Below, one piece after another: positions 27,672 through 35,603 of a stretch of DNA of 64,000 nt. Numbering within the stretch: position 1 is the stretch's first letter; each line of letters begins with the position of its first letter. A program made the position numbers and the translations under genes. The DNA is taken from assembly GCF_015476655.1 (NCBI RefSeq), contig NZ_JABFHF010000002.1:124001-188000 (forward strand), read 5' to 3'. The stretch is from Aquiflexum lacus (GTDB lineage: Bacteria; Bacteroidota; Bacteroidia; Cytophagales; Cyclobacteriaceae). Under the pieces are notes generated by a model. The model saw nothing but the letters and a program-made list of their open reading frames with translations. It ran no database searches and had not been told where the DNA came from.

Positions 27672-28088
27672 TTACATGCTGGCATTGCTGACTTCTGTTT
27701 CTTGGTATTTTGACGGACATTTCATCAAGATTTTGTCTGCTACAAAAAGATCCGAATTTGCATAGGAACCAATTACAACAACTTGTTCGGCCCTGGCAAA
27801 ATCCGCAGGTACAGGTTCATTATAAAATACTTTCTGTTCCGTCCCGTCATTATCCACCATCATAAAATAAAAGGATGTCTTATCTTGATTAACTTCTATT
27901 CCCTCTACTGTACCTGAGATGCTTTTTTTCAATTGCCCCACCACATGGATGGATTTTTCGTTCCCTGTCATTTTCAAATCCCGGGCAGTTGCAAAACTTT
28001 CATATGTACTCGCATCCCCAATCATTGACATGATGATGATGATAGCCACTCCAATGATTCCCAAACCTATTATATGTCTTTTTTTCAT
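27672..28088 (-). CDS. ccmE: cytochrome c maturation haem chaperone CcmE, cysteine type
   Basis: 138 residues: one N-terminal membrane anchor (IIGLGIIGVAIIIIM) and an OB-fold domain. In classical CcmE the covalent haem ligand is the histidine of HxxxY; here the equivalent segment FVADKILMKCPSKYQ has C in that place (CPSKY). Such C-type CcmE variants are described in archaea and Desulfovibrio. The gene sits between ccmD-like and ccmF with 28 bases to ccmF. Confidence 0.93.
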   Translation of the reverse strand: MKKRHIIGLGIIGVAIIIIMSMIGDASTYESFATARDLKMTGNEKSIHVVGQLKKSISGTVEGIEVNQDKTSFYFMMVDNDGTEQKVFYNEPVPADFARAEQVVVIGSYANSDLFVADKILMKCPSKYQETEVSNASM

Positions 28089-28146
28089 AACTTAGTAATT
28101 CATTTTTCCAATATCAAAAGCTTCAAAAGTAGCTCAGATCTAATGG

Positions 28147-28389
28147 TTAATCTTTCAATAATTTCTCCAATTTCCCTACCTTCTTATCCGTAGCAATTAC
28201 ATAAACCAAAATTCCTGCAAAAACAATCCCGATTATTCCAACTAATACGTAAATTTTTCCTTCAGAGCGCATGGTATCTGCCATTTCAATTCTGGAGTTT
28301 TGGTAATCATCATCGGTGATGGCAATTTTCTCTTGGGCCATGCCCTGAAGACTAATCAACAGGAATAATATTATAAACCATTTTTTCAT
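28147..28389 (-). CDS. CcmD-like small membrane protein
   Basis: 80 residues: signal-like N-terminus (IILFLLISLQGMAQ), then a single membrane helix (YVLVGIIGIVFAGILVYVIA) and a lysine-rich end (DKKVGKLEKLLKD), the layout of CcmD family proteins, which help release haem-loaded CcmE from CcmC. Longer than enteric CcmD because of its N-terminal part. Overlaps the ccmC stop by four bases. Confidence 0.75.
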   Translation of the reverse strand: MKKWFIILFLLISLQGMAQEKIAITDDDYQNSRIEMADTMRSEGKIYVLVGIIGIVFAGILVYVIATDKKVGKLEKLLKD

Positions 28390-29066
28390 GATACTTGATT
28401 TATCAATCTATCTTCAACTTTTCTTTCTATTCTTCTCAATCGAACTCTCACTGTGGCCATCCATGTACCCATCAAGGTCCATGCGATGATGGCAGGGTAA
28501 AATACCATCCTCAATTTACTGTCAAGGTCATAGGCATTGAATCCCGGATTGCCACCATTCCCTGGATGTAGACTGTCTGTCAATCTTGGCAATACAAAGA
28601 TCAAAGGTATAAATGCAGCAAACGCAAAAATGTTATAAACTGCCCCTATCCGGGCTCTTTGGTGAACATCGGTAAGTGAATTTCGCAGAATCAGGTAGGC
28701 GAAGTACATTAACAACCCGATCGCAGAAGCATTCTGTTTTGGATCTCCACTCCAATAATCTCCCCAAGTGAATTTAGCCCAAAGCATTCCCGTCACAATT
28801 CCCAATACTCCGAACAATATCGCTGCATTAGTAAATTCAATGGCCACATCGTCATTTTTAAGATCATTTGTTCTCAGAAATTTTATGCTGTAAACGACCG
28901 ATACCACCAACATCAGTATCATTCCAAACCACATGGTGACATGGAAATGCAATGCCCTGATGGTTTCATTGAGGATGGGTAATCGGGGAACATCAAGGAG
29001 AAGACCTGCTGTAATGGTGTATGCCAATAAGAGGATAGTGAGGATTTTCCACCAGCTTTTTTTCAT
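28386..29066 (-). CDS. ccmC: cytochrome c biogenesis protein CcmC/CcsA
   Basis: 226 residues, six membrane helices. WWD-type motif FTWGDYWSGDPKQNAS in the periplasmic loop, with flanking histidines (ALHFHVTMWFG; DSLHPGN). CcmC loads haem onto CcmE. Start ATG 29066. Upstream lies a 478-base repeat block separating it from ccmB, so whether ccmC is transcribed from the ccmB promoter or from its own is open. Confidence 0.94.
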   Translation of the reverse strand: MKKSWWKILTILLLAYTITAGLLLDVPRLPILNETIRALHFHVTMWFGMILMLVVSVVYSIKFLRTNDLKNDDVAIEFTNAAILFGVLGIVTGMLWAKFTWGDYWSGDPKQNASAIGLLMYFAYLILRNSLTDVHQRARIGAVYNIFAFAAFIPLIFVLPRLTDSLHPGNGGNPGFNAYDLDSKLRMVFYPAIIAWTLMGTWMATVRVRLRRIERKVEDRLINQVS

Positions 29067-29155
29067 TTCAGGAATTTTGCTAACTCAATCGCAAAAATAG
29101 GTCATAAGTTTCTGATTCCTGTGCTTTTTGTAATATAAGTTGGGGTAAGGCGATT

Positions 29156-29249
29156 GGTTTCCCACCAAGACGCTAAGACGCAAAGAAATTGGGATGATTT
29201 TAGGTTTCCCGCAAAGACCCTAAGGCGCAAAGAAATTATTATGATTTAG
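29156..29249. repeat. two tandem 47-base copies of the CAAAGACGC repeat
   Basis: Copy one 29156-29202 (GGTTTCCCACCAAGACGC onward) and copy two 29203-29249 (GGTTTCCCGCAAAGACCC onward) abut exactly and both end near ATGATTTTA/ATGATTTAG. Divergence is limited, so a duplication event made the pair. Confidence 0.75.
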
Positions 29250-29485
29250 ATTCCGAAATCACTATACATTATTCTTAATGAGCTGATGATGAATTAAAGA
29301 GGTAATACATTTTATTAAGTATTTACACTATGATTCAAGTAAAATGATAAGTCAATATAATTCTCGCAAGTAAATTTAAATGTCCGGTACATCCATGTCT
29401 GCCGGCAGGGGACTTCAAACATCCAACCTGTTTAAAATATAATCTTGGGTTGCTGGCAAAAAAGTGGACTATCCATTTTATTTAA

Positions 29486-29520
29486 AATTTCTCTTTGCGC
29501 CTTTGCGTCTTCGCGGGATT
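29486..29520. repeat. inverted copy of the CAAAGACGC repeat
   Basis: CTCTTTGCGCCTTTGCGTCT followed by TCGCGGGATT is the reverse complement of the family at 29156. With that pair it forms inverted ends about 240 bases apart. Confidence 0.7.
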
Positions 29521-29544
29521 CATTTTTTTTTCGAGCCCTCTCCC

Positions 29545-30210
29545 CTAACTTCTCCACAAGTACGGGAACAGAATATAAGCTGTCACCGCTATTATAGCAT
29601 TGATGGCAATCAGGGTTATAATCTTATCCACACTTACCGACCAGTCCAAGCCGTCTATGGCATTTTTGGAAACACGAATCGCCATCAATAGAATGGGAAT
29701 GATCACCGGAAAACTGAGGATTGCCATTAAGGTGGCGTTGTTGCTTGCTTTGGAAGCAATTCCGGAAACCATGGTAAGACAAGCCGAAAAGCCAACCGCA
29801 CCCAAAATGAGGTTCAAAAGAAACATGCCCTGATCTGCCACAGGATTGCCAAGAATGATGCTGAACACCAAATATCCTAAAAGCGCCAAAATCAGGGTCA
29901 AAAGGGTATTGTAAATCATCTTGGATATGATGATGGATTCAGGTGAGACGATCATGTAATAATACAACTGCCTTCCCTGATGTTCCTGAACAAAACTTTT
30001 GGCAACGGCATTGACAGCTGAAAAAAGGATGATGATCCAATACAAGGCATTCCATGTCGGAATATCAATATTTCCCTGTTTCGCACCTACACTGAGATAA
30101 GTGATGAAAACCGCTGAGACTACATACAATAAGATGCCGTTCAAGGCGTACTTTTGACGCCATTCAAGGGTGATTTCTTTTTGGATGAGTACAGCAATTT
30201 CTTTGAGCAT
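29545..30210 (-). CDS. ccmB: haem exporter subunit CcmB
   Basis: 221 residues with six membrane helices; KEITLEWRQKYALNGILLY, FVQEHQGRQLYYYMIVSP and FPVIIPILLMAI are family landmarks. CcmB is the membrane part of the ABC complex that with CcmA releases holo-CcmE. No ccmA is adjacent: upstream is a formyltransferase. Its own promoter element TATATTTG lies four bases before the ATG. Confidence 0.93.
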   Translation of the reverse strand: MLKEIAVLIQKEITLEWRQKYALNGILLYVVSAVFITYLSVGAKQGNIDIPTWNALYWIIILFSAVNAVAKSFVQEHQGRQLYYYMIVSPESIIISKMIYNTLLTLILALLGYLVFSIILGNPVADQGMFLLNLILGAVGFSACLTMVSGIASKASNNATLMAILSFPVIIPILLMAIRVSKNAIDGLDWSVSVDKIITLIAINAIIAVTAYILFPYLWRS

Positions 30211-30214
30211 GGGA

Positions 30215-30222
30215 CAAATATA
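30215..30222 (-). promoter_or_regulatory. -7 promoter element of ccmB (TATATTTG), probably leaderless
   Basis: On the minus strand TATATTTG, then TCCC, then the ATG at 30210. Transcription would start on or beside the start codon, as at rlmN and the Rrf2 gene. Confidence 0.5.
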
Positions 30223-30254
30223 AAAAGTTTGCGGAATGATCTTATCTCAAAATC

Positions 30255-31070
30255 TCAATGAAGATAGAAGACTGTCTTTTCTTTCCTGGGCAATGGTTTG
30301 AGGACTCCTAGGTTGACTTTAGCAAGATATTTTAAATGATGTACCAGTGTCTTTTCAGATAATTTGTAATTTTTTCCAATTTCCACCTGCTCTTTACCTT
30401 TAGGAATCAAATCACAATTTTCAATGTCTTTCAAGATTTTAACAGTGGCTTTTGCCAACAATTCTGAGGTTTTGATGTCTACATGTACCAAACTGTCCTT
30501 TGGTTCTAATTCGGGGAATACCTCAGCAAGAATGTTACCCCGATCAACTCCTTTAGTAATGTAGTGGAGACAGCCTCCTAAATTCTCAAAATCTTTTTTG
30601 ATATAGGCCCAAAATAGGGTGTCGTTTCCACGGTAATGAGGAGGGATTCCATAGTGCGCGTTGATAGCGGCAATTTTCGGGATATCCAATATTCTGCCCC
30701 GCAGAATAGGTGCATTACAGGTAAATAAAATGTCAGGCTGAAGAGATTCAATGAACTCTTGCCCGCTCGTGGAATTGATTTCACTGAAAGGCATGCTCAC
30801 TTTGGTAAAATGATGATCTTCAAGTTTGACGTGTTTTGTTTTTAAGCGGATGGACTCTTTATGGAATTTGTAAAAAAATCTCAAGCCGTTTTGATCTAAA
30901 AATGAGCGTGATTTTGAATTTTTTCCACTAAGCCCTTGATTTTCCTTCTTAAGCTTGATGCCTGTCCATTTTTTAGATTGGAGCACCGTCACATTGTCAA
31001 AATTTTTAACAATTTGCTGAACAATAATTTTTTCTCTTGGGGTGCATTGACTGATTACAATTATTTTCAT
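30255..31070 (-). CDS. formyltransferase family protein (Fmt/PurN-like fold)
   Basis: 271 residues. The central part carries the 10-formyltetrahydrofolate-dependent transferase signature: ILFTCNAPILRG, INAHYGIPPHYRGNDTLFWA with the catalytic histidine, and CLHYITKGVDRGNIL with the catalytic aspartate. The N-terminal 90 residues are diverged and rich in lysine, the C-terminal tail is basic. It is neither Fmt nor PurN; relatives act on nucleotide sugars or are unassigned. Monocistronic, upstream of ccmB in the same direction, divergent from htpG. Confidence 0.8.
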   Translation of the reverse strand: MKIIVISQCTPREKIIVQQIVKNFDNVTVLQSKKWTGIKLKKENQGLSGKNSKSRSFLDQNGLRFFYKFHKESIRLKTKHVKLEDHHFTKVSMPFSEINSTSGQEFIESLQPDILFTCNAPILRGRILDIPKIAAINAHYGIPPHYRGNDTLFWAYIKKDFENLGGCLHYITKGVDRGNILAEVFPELEPKDSLVHVDIKTSELLAKATVKILKDIENCDLIPKGKEQVEIGKNYKLSEKTLVHHLKYLAKVNLGVLKPLPRKEKTVFYLH

Positions 31071-31093
31071 CGGTTTAAATCTATTGCATCAAA

Positions 31094-31152
31094 GACTATA
31101 AATAGTCAGTAAAGGTTGTAATCGGTGGTATAATTTTATGACTTGAGTCATA
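31094..31152. promoter_or_regulatory. two GACT/AGTC dyads between formyltransferase and htpG
   Basis: GACTATAAATAGTC (31094-31107) and TATGACTTGAGTCATA (31137-31152) are inverted repeats sharing GACT and AGTC half-sites, centres about 44 bases apart, in the divergent promoter region. They look like operators for an unknown regulator. Confidence 0.4.
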
Positions 31153-31280
31153 TTTTTATCAACTAAATTTTCTGAGGGTACATAAGTTTTCTGCCAAAAT
31201 GACACCAAAACCTATTTGGAACAGCACTTGATAAGGGTGTTTCATTACAAAATGTTATTCAACTTAAACTAACGATAGCT

Positions 31281-33164
31281 ATGCAGGAAAAAGGTACCAT
31301 CTCGATACATACCGAGAATATCTTCCCGATCATCAAGAAGTTTTTATACTCTGACAATGAGATTTTTCTCCGCGAATTGGTTTCCAATGCAGTGGATGCC
31401 ACCCAAAAAATCAAAAGGTTGGCCACATTGGGTCAATACGCCGGAGAACTTGGTGACATCACCGTTGAAGTAGCCTTTGACAAAGACAAAAAGACCATCA
31501 CCATTTCCGATAGAGGTCTGGGGATGACAGCAGAAGAAATTAAGAAGTACATCAATCAGATTGCATTCTCAGGTGCAGCTGAGTTTGTGGAGAAATTTAA
31601 AGACGCCAAAGATGCCAATGAAATCATCGGTAAATTCGGTTTGGGTTTCTACTCTGCCTTTATGGTCGCCGACAAGGTCGAAATCAATACCCTATCCTAT
31701 CAAGAAGGTGCTGAGGCTGCCAAATGGACCTGTGACGGAAGCACCGAGTTTGAAATCAGTGCAGGTGATAGAAAAGACCGTGGAACAGATGTAACACTTT
31801 TCATCAATGCAGATTCAGAAGAATTTCTGGACAAGTGGAAGCTTCAGGGGATTTTGGACAAATACTGTAAATTCCTACCTGTTCCCATCAAGTTCGGCAC
31901 AAAATCCGATAGCGTGGAAGATGGTGTCGATGACAAAGGAGAAAAGAAATGGAAGTCTGTGGATGTAGACAATATCATCAACACCACTACCCCAATCTGG
32001 ACCAAATCCCCCAATGACCTGAAAGATGAAGATTATTTGGCTTTCTACAAGCAATTGTATCCAATGGGTGAAGATCCTTTGTTTTGGATTCATTTGAATG
32101 TTGATTATCCCTTCAATCTTACAGGAGTGCTGTATTTTCCTAAAATCAAGAACGATTTTGAAATGCAGAAAAACAAGATCAAACTTTTCAGTCGTCAGGT
32201 ATTTATCACGGATGAAGTAAAGGACATCGTACCTGAATTCCTGATGTTGTTGCATGGGGTGATTGACTCACCGGATATTCCATTGAATGTGTCAAGGAGC
32301 TTTTTGCAAGCTGACAGCAATGTGAAAAAAATCAACAGCTATATCACCAAAAAGGTGGCGGATAAATTGGGCGAACTCTTCAAAAAAGACAGAAAAGCTT
32401 ATGAAGAGAAATGGAATGATATCGGACTCTTTGTGAAATACGGAATGATCAGCGAGGACAAATTTGCCGAAAAAGGTAAGGATTTCGCATTGCTGAAGAA
32501 TACCAAAGGGGAATATTTCACCCTACCCGAATACAAGGAAAAGGTAAAAGCCATTCAGACAGACAAAAATGAGCAGACCATATACCTGTATGCTACCGAT
32601 GTCAACAAACAGGATGGATTTATCCAATCGGCAAACAAAAAGGATTATGATGTTTTGGTAATGGACTCTCCTATTGACAGTCACTTTATTCAACATGTGG
32701 AAGGCAAAGAGGAAAAGACCCAACTGAAGCGTGTAGATGCTGATGTTGCAGAAAAACTGATCCAGAAAGAAGACACTTATGCCAACTTGTTAACTGAAGA
32801 ACAATCCACCAAGGTCAAAGAAATCTTCGAAAAAGCAATCAACAACAAGGACTATACAGTAGAAGTCGAAGGATTAAGTCCTGAGGAGATGCCTGTGACA
32901 GTGACCATGGATGAATTTATGCGCAGGATGAAGGACATGGCACAGATGGGCGGGGGAATGAGTTTCTACGGAGCGATGCCTGACCACTACAAAGTAGCCA
33001 TCAACGGAAATCATCCGGTTGTTGACAAGCTGCTCAAGTCCGAGGATGAAGGGGCGCAAACCAAACTTGCCAAGCAGGCGTTTGATTTAGCCTTGCTTTC
33101 CCAAGGTATGCTTACCGGCAAAGACCTGACTGCCTTTGTGAAGCGAAGTGTGGAATTGATTTAA
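31281..33164 (+). CDS. htpG: molecular chaperone HtpG (Hsp90)
   Basis: 627 residues, normal length. N-terminal GHKL ATPase: NEIFLRELVSNAVDATQKI, ISDRGLGMTAEEI, GKFGLGFYSAFMVADKV; middle domain with NLTGVLYFPK and SRQVFITDEV, GVIDSPDIPLNVSRSFLQ; C-terminal dimerisation domain ends LTAFVKRSVELI. It folds client proteins under stress. Closed by a strong terminator. Upstream region (31071-31280) has the two dyads but no CIRCE or recognisable heat-shock site. Confidence 0.98.
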   Translation: MQEKGTISIHTENIFPIIKKFLYSDNEIFLRELVSNAVDATQKIKRLATLGQYAGELGDITVEVAFDKDKKTITISDRGLGMTAEEIKKYINQIAFSGAAEFVEKFKDAKDANEIIGKFGLGFYSAFMVADKVEINTLSYQEGAEAAKWTCDGSTEFEISAGDRKDRGTDVTLFINADSEEFLDKWKLQGILDKYCKFLPVPIKFGTKSDSVEDGVDDKGEKKWKSVDVDNIINTTTPIWTKSPNDLKDEDYLAFYKQLYPMGEDPLFWIHLNVDYPFNLTGVLYFPKIKNDFEMQKNKIKLFSRQVFITDEVKDIVPEFLMLLHGVIDSPDIPLNVSRSFLQADSNVKKINSYITKKVADKLGELFKKDRKAYEEKWNDIGLFVKYGMISEDKFAEKGKDFALLKNTKGEYFTLPEYKEKVKAIQTDKNEQTIYLYATDVNKQDGFIQSANKKDYDVLVMDSPIDSHFIQHVEGKEEKTQLKRVDADVAEKLIQKEDTYANLLTEEQSTKVKEIFEKAINNKDYTVEVEGLSPEEMPVTVTMDEFMRRMKDMAQMGGGMSFYGAMPDHYKVAINGNHPVVDKLLKSEDEGAQTKLAKQAFDLALLSQGMLTGKDLTAFVKRSVELI

Positions 33165-33242
33165 TCTTTGAGATCGTCCAGACCTCGAAGATTTCTTATA
33201 ATCTCAGTTCTTCGAGTTTTTCAGAAACTTCAAAGAACAATC

Positions 33243-33283
33243 AAGCCCTTGAAAATTGCGGTTTTCAAGGGCTTTTATTTTTA
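33243..33283 (+). terminator. intrinsic terminator of htpG
   Basis: AAGCCCTTGAAAA (33243-33255), loop TTGCGG, TTTTCAAGGGCTT (33262-33274), then TTATTTTT. Confidence 0.92.
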
Positions 33284-33441
33284 ACTTAGAACGTTAGTAT
33301 TTTTTTGATCTGAAAATCAAGTTGAAATCTATTTAATAAAGAATAATAAAACCTAAACCTTTGTTTTTACAGATTTCTCTTTAAATTGGATCTATGAATT
33401 CAATCCTACATTGGTTCTATCAATCTCCAATTCTTTAAAAT

Positions 33442-34518
33442 ATGAAAAAAATCAATTTATCAATTATCGCTATATGCTTTTTGATTGTGACTTTGGGTTG
33501 TAGCAAGAACAACAAAAATCCTGAGGAATTTTTTGGGTTTAAGGAATACCAAACGGTTACAGGAAATAGACTTGCAGTCAGTGACAACATCCAAAAAGCA
33601 TATGAATTATTGGTTGTGGGAGAACTGCTGATTGTTTCTAACCCAAATTTCCAATATCATTTTACCATTATAGACCTGAATGAAGAAAAAAAGGTAGCAG
33701 AGTTTGGGAAAATGGGTTATGGACCTTGTGAATTGTCCTTTCCTGCAAGTCTACAATTAACTGGAAATGGGTCTAATGTTGTTGGCGTAAACAATAGGAA
33801 TAAATTTTCCTATCAGGAATTCAATCTCTCTTCAGTGTTGTCTCAAAACAATAAGTTGGATACCTGTATAAATACAACCTCAAACTTTAATCTTAATTAT
33901 CACAAATTAATTAAAGTTCAAGACAGCCTATTTGTTGGAACAGGCTCTTTTGAAAAGCGATTTGCAGTTTCAAAAACCGATGAAAAGTTACCTAGTGAAT
34001 TTTTCGGCGAATATCCGTTCAGTAAGGACCTTGCAGCATTTAATCACCATATTCTGTCTATTGCCTATCAGGGAGACATTCTTATGCGGCCTTCGGGAGG
34101 AAAATTTGTATCTACTTCCAGATCTTCATTTAATTTCGACATTGTTAGAATTGGACTTAATGGATCATTGGAGTTGGAAAATGCAACCAGGTTTTGGCCT
34201 CCTTCCTTTGGAGGTAATTCAGGTTCACTTATTAGTACAGGTTACTTCATTTCTACAATGGAATCAGACAACAAGTATGGCTGCCTAAGCACATCGGTGT
34301 CTGATAATTTTATCTATATTTTATATTCAGGCAAAACAATGAAAGAAAATGCCATGTACAGCAACACTATTTTGGTATATGATTGGAATGGTAATCCAAT
34401 CAAAGTTTTGGAATTGGATCAACAGCTGAATTTAATTTCAGTTTCTCAAAATGATGACTATCTGATCGGATCTGTTGATGATGGTGAAGCCAACCTGTAT
34501 AAGTATAAATTGAAATAG
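33442..34518 (+). CDS. 6-bladed beta-propeller lipoprotein (BF3164-like)
   Basis: 358-residue lipoprotein, lipobox TLGCSK. Family features: FEFGKMGYGPCELSFP-like GPxE region after blade one (KMGYGPCELSF), FTIIDLNEEKKVAEF, and repeated propeller blades ending YNYKLK-like strand. It is a distant relative of the lipoprotein at 3653 and lies just upstream of a truncated gene of the same family (34580). Function unknown; cell envelope location is expected. Confidence 0.75.
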   Translation: MKKINLSIIAICFLIVTLGCSKNNKNPEEFFGFKEYQTVTGNRLAVSDNIQKAYELLVVGELLIVSNPNFQYHFTIIDLNEEKKVAEFGKMGYGPCELSFPASLQLTGNGSNVVGVNNRNKFSYQEFNLSSVLSQNNKLDTCINTTSNFNLNYHKLIKVQDSLFVGTGSFEKRFAVSKTDEKLPSEFFGEYPFSKDLAAFNHHILSIAYQGDILMRPSGGKFVSTSRSSFNFDIVRIGLNGSLELENATRFWPPSFGGNSGSLISTGYFISTMESDNKYGCLSTSVSDNFIYILYSGKTMKENAMYSNTILVYDWNGNPIKVLELDQQLNLISVSQNDDYLIGSVDDGEANLYKYKLK

Positions 34519-34579
34519 AATTACTAGTAAAGAATCCCACCTTCTCTTTCTTTTATGTAATTCACCTAGAAAGATAAAT

Positions 34580-34753
34580 ATGAAATTTCTAAATTTAATT
34601 TTACCAGCAAATATTTTAATGGTTCTAACTAATTGCCATTTCAAGACATCAGAACCTGTCAAAAAGATCTTATTCATTGATCCTCTTTCTTTGGTTAAGT
34701 TTTCTGAAGTTTTTGAGGATTTCGAATTTATTCATCTAAAGTATCCTGATTTT
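34580..34753 (+). pseudogene. 5' remnant of a propeller lipoprotein gene
   Basis: Begins MKFLNLILPANILMVLTNC, a lipoprotein signal, then ILFIDPLSLVKFSEVFEDFE and FIHLKYP, exactly the opening of BF3164-like propellers (signal, then strand xxLSEIxEDxExIxLE). After about 55 residues the similarity ends in low-complexity repeat (34767-34800), and the frame runs without a stop into the Rrf2 gene. So only the first part of a gene survives, next to an intact relative. Confidence 0.6.
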
Positions 34754-34766
34754 GCTTTCCATTCCA

Positions 34767-34800
34767 CCCAATCTTCCAATTTTTTAATTTTCCAATTCCC
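34767..34800. repeat. CTTCCAAT/TTTTTAATTTT repeat, second copy
   Basis: ATCTTCCAATTTTTTAATTT then TCCAATTCCC; same family and same placement before a TAnnTTTG promoter as at 2351-2395. Confidence 0.6.
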
Positions 34801-34827
34801 CACCCTTTGCCGTCCCGATTTTTCCCC

Positions 34828-34835
34828 TATTTTTG
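34828..34835 (+). promoter_or_regulatory. -7 promoter element of the Rrf2 gene (TATTTTTG)
   Basis: TATTTTTG fits TAnnTTTG, followed by TAACC and ATG 34841, again placing the transcript start at the start codon. Confidence 0.5.
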
Positions 34836-34840
34836 TAACC

Positions 34841-35257
34841 ATGCTATCCAAAAAAACCAAATACGCTTTTCATGCCCTGACCTACCTCGGCAAGCATAGA
34901 GACCAAAAAACTGTTTTAATTCAGGATATATCAGAGGAATATGGTATTTCCCATAAGTTTTTGGAAAACATATTACTTGAACTCAAAAAAGCCGGGATAC
35001 TAGGCAGCAAGAAAGGTAAAGGGGGCGGCTATTACCTGATCAAAGAACCCAAAGATGTGCCGCTTTCCAAGGTGATCCGTTTGCTAGATGGGCCTATAGC
35101 CTTATTGCCATGTGTGAGTCTCAATTACTACGAACCCTGTGTGGAATGTAAAAGTGAAGTTAAATGTGGGTTGAATAAGGTAATGATTCAGGTAAGAGAT
35201 GAAATGCTTAATGTATTGGAAAACAAGTCATTAGCAGATATTTTGGATAAAGAATAA
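34841..35257 (+). CDS. Rrf2 family transcriptional regulator of sulfur assimilation
   Basis: 138 residues. Winged helix typical of Rrf2: KTKYAFHALTYLGKH, QDISEEYGISHKFLENIL, GILGSKKGKGGGYYLIK. The C-terminal sensor part has three to four cysteines (LLPCVSLNYYEPCVECKSEVKCG), as in Rrf2 members that bind an iron-sulfur cluster or sense cysteine precursors (CymR-like). Since it directly precedes the sulfate reduction operon, control of that operon is the natural inference. The open frame extends back to 34580, but that part is a remnant of another gene. Confidence 0.9.
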   Translation: MLSKKTKYAFHALTYLGKHRDQKTVLIQDISEEYGISHKFLENILLELKKAGILGSKKGKGGGYYLIKEPKDVPLSKVIRLLDGPIALLPCVSLNYYEPCVECKSEVKCGLNKVMIQVRDEMLNVLENKSLADILDKE

Positions 35258-35299
35258 AATTTTTTGCTCATTTACCCGATAATATTTATAGGTTTTATA

Positions 35300-35307
35300 T
35301 ACTTTTG
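35300..35307 (+). promoter_or_regulatory. -7 promoter element (TACTTTTG) of the sulfate operon
   Basis: TACTTTTG 24 bases before ATG 35331. The A/T-rich stretch ATATTTATAGGTTTTATAT just upstream is a partial dyad and might be where the Rrf2 protein binds. Confidence 0.45.
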
Positions 35308-35330
35308 TTTCTGAGTTTAATAAAAAATGT

Positions 35331-35603
35331 ATGATTCTAGATCAGCCTCTTAAAAAATGGTTTGTAAACAGTAAAGGTCAGGACACCAATGTCAAGAGTT
35401 TTGCCAAATCCATCTCCTGGAGAATAGTCGGTACGATTGACACCATGGTGATTTCATTTTTTGTAACAGGTCAATTGGTGATGGCACTCTCCATCGGTTC
35501 CATTGAGGTGGTCACCAAAATAGCCCTTTATTATCTCCACGAGCGCGCTTGGGAAGGTGCCACAAAAATTGAAAAAGATGAGCCTAAAAACGAATTTGCA
35601 TAA
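35331..35603 (+). CDS. DUF2061 membrane protein
   Basis: 90 residues, DUF2061: KSFAKSISWRIVGTIDTMVI, a membrane segment TGQLVMALSIGSIEVVTKIAL, and YYLHERAW. These small proteins frequently accompany sulfate activation genes, and some are fused to CysC-type kinases; the exact role is unknown. Stop at 35603 overlaps cysH by 26 bases, so it is the first gene of the operon. Confidence 0.88.
   Translation: MILDQPLKKWFVNSKGQDTNVKSFAKSISWRIVGTIDTMVISFFVTGQLVMALSIGSIEVVTKIALYYLHERAWEGATKIEKDEPKNEFA

Larger units (their letters stand above)
29067..29544. other. 478-base repeat-filled gap between ccmB and ccmC
   Basis: No gene is supported. It begins with two tandem 47-base copies of the CAAAGACGC repeat (29156-29249), has an A/T-rich middle with a ten-base palindrome CTGCCGGCAG (29399-29408), and ends with an inverted copy (29486-29520). 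The inverted arrangement of repeat ends around about 240 bases resembles a miniature inverted-repeat element. Confidence 0.6.

Noticed and set aside
29156-29249. CRISPR-like look of the repeated CAAAGACGC words
   Set aside because: Only two direct copies, abutting without spacers, and no cas genes.
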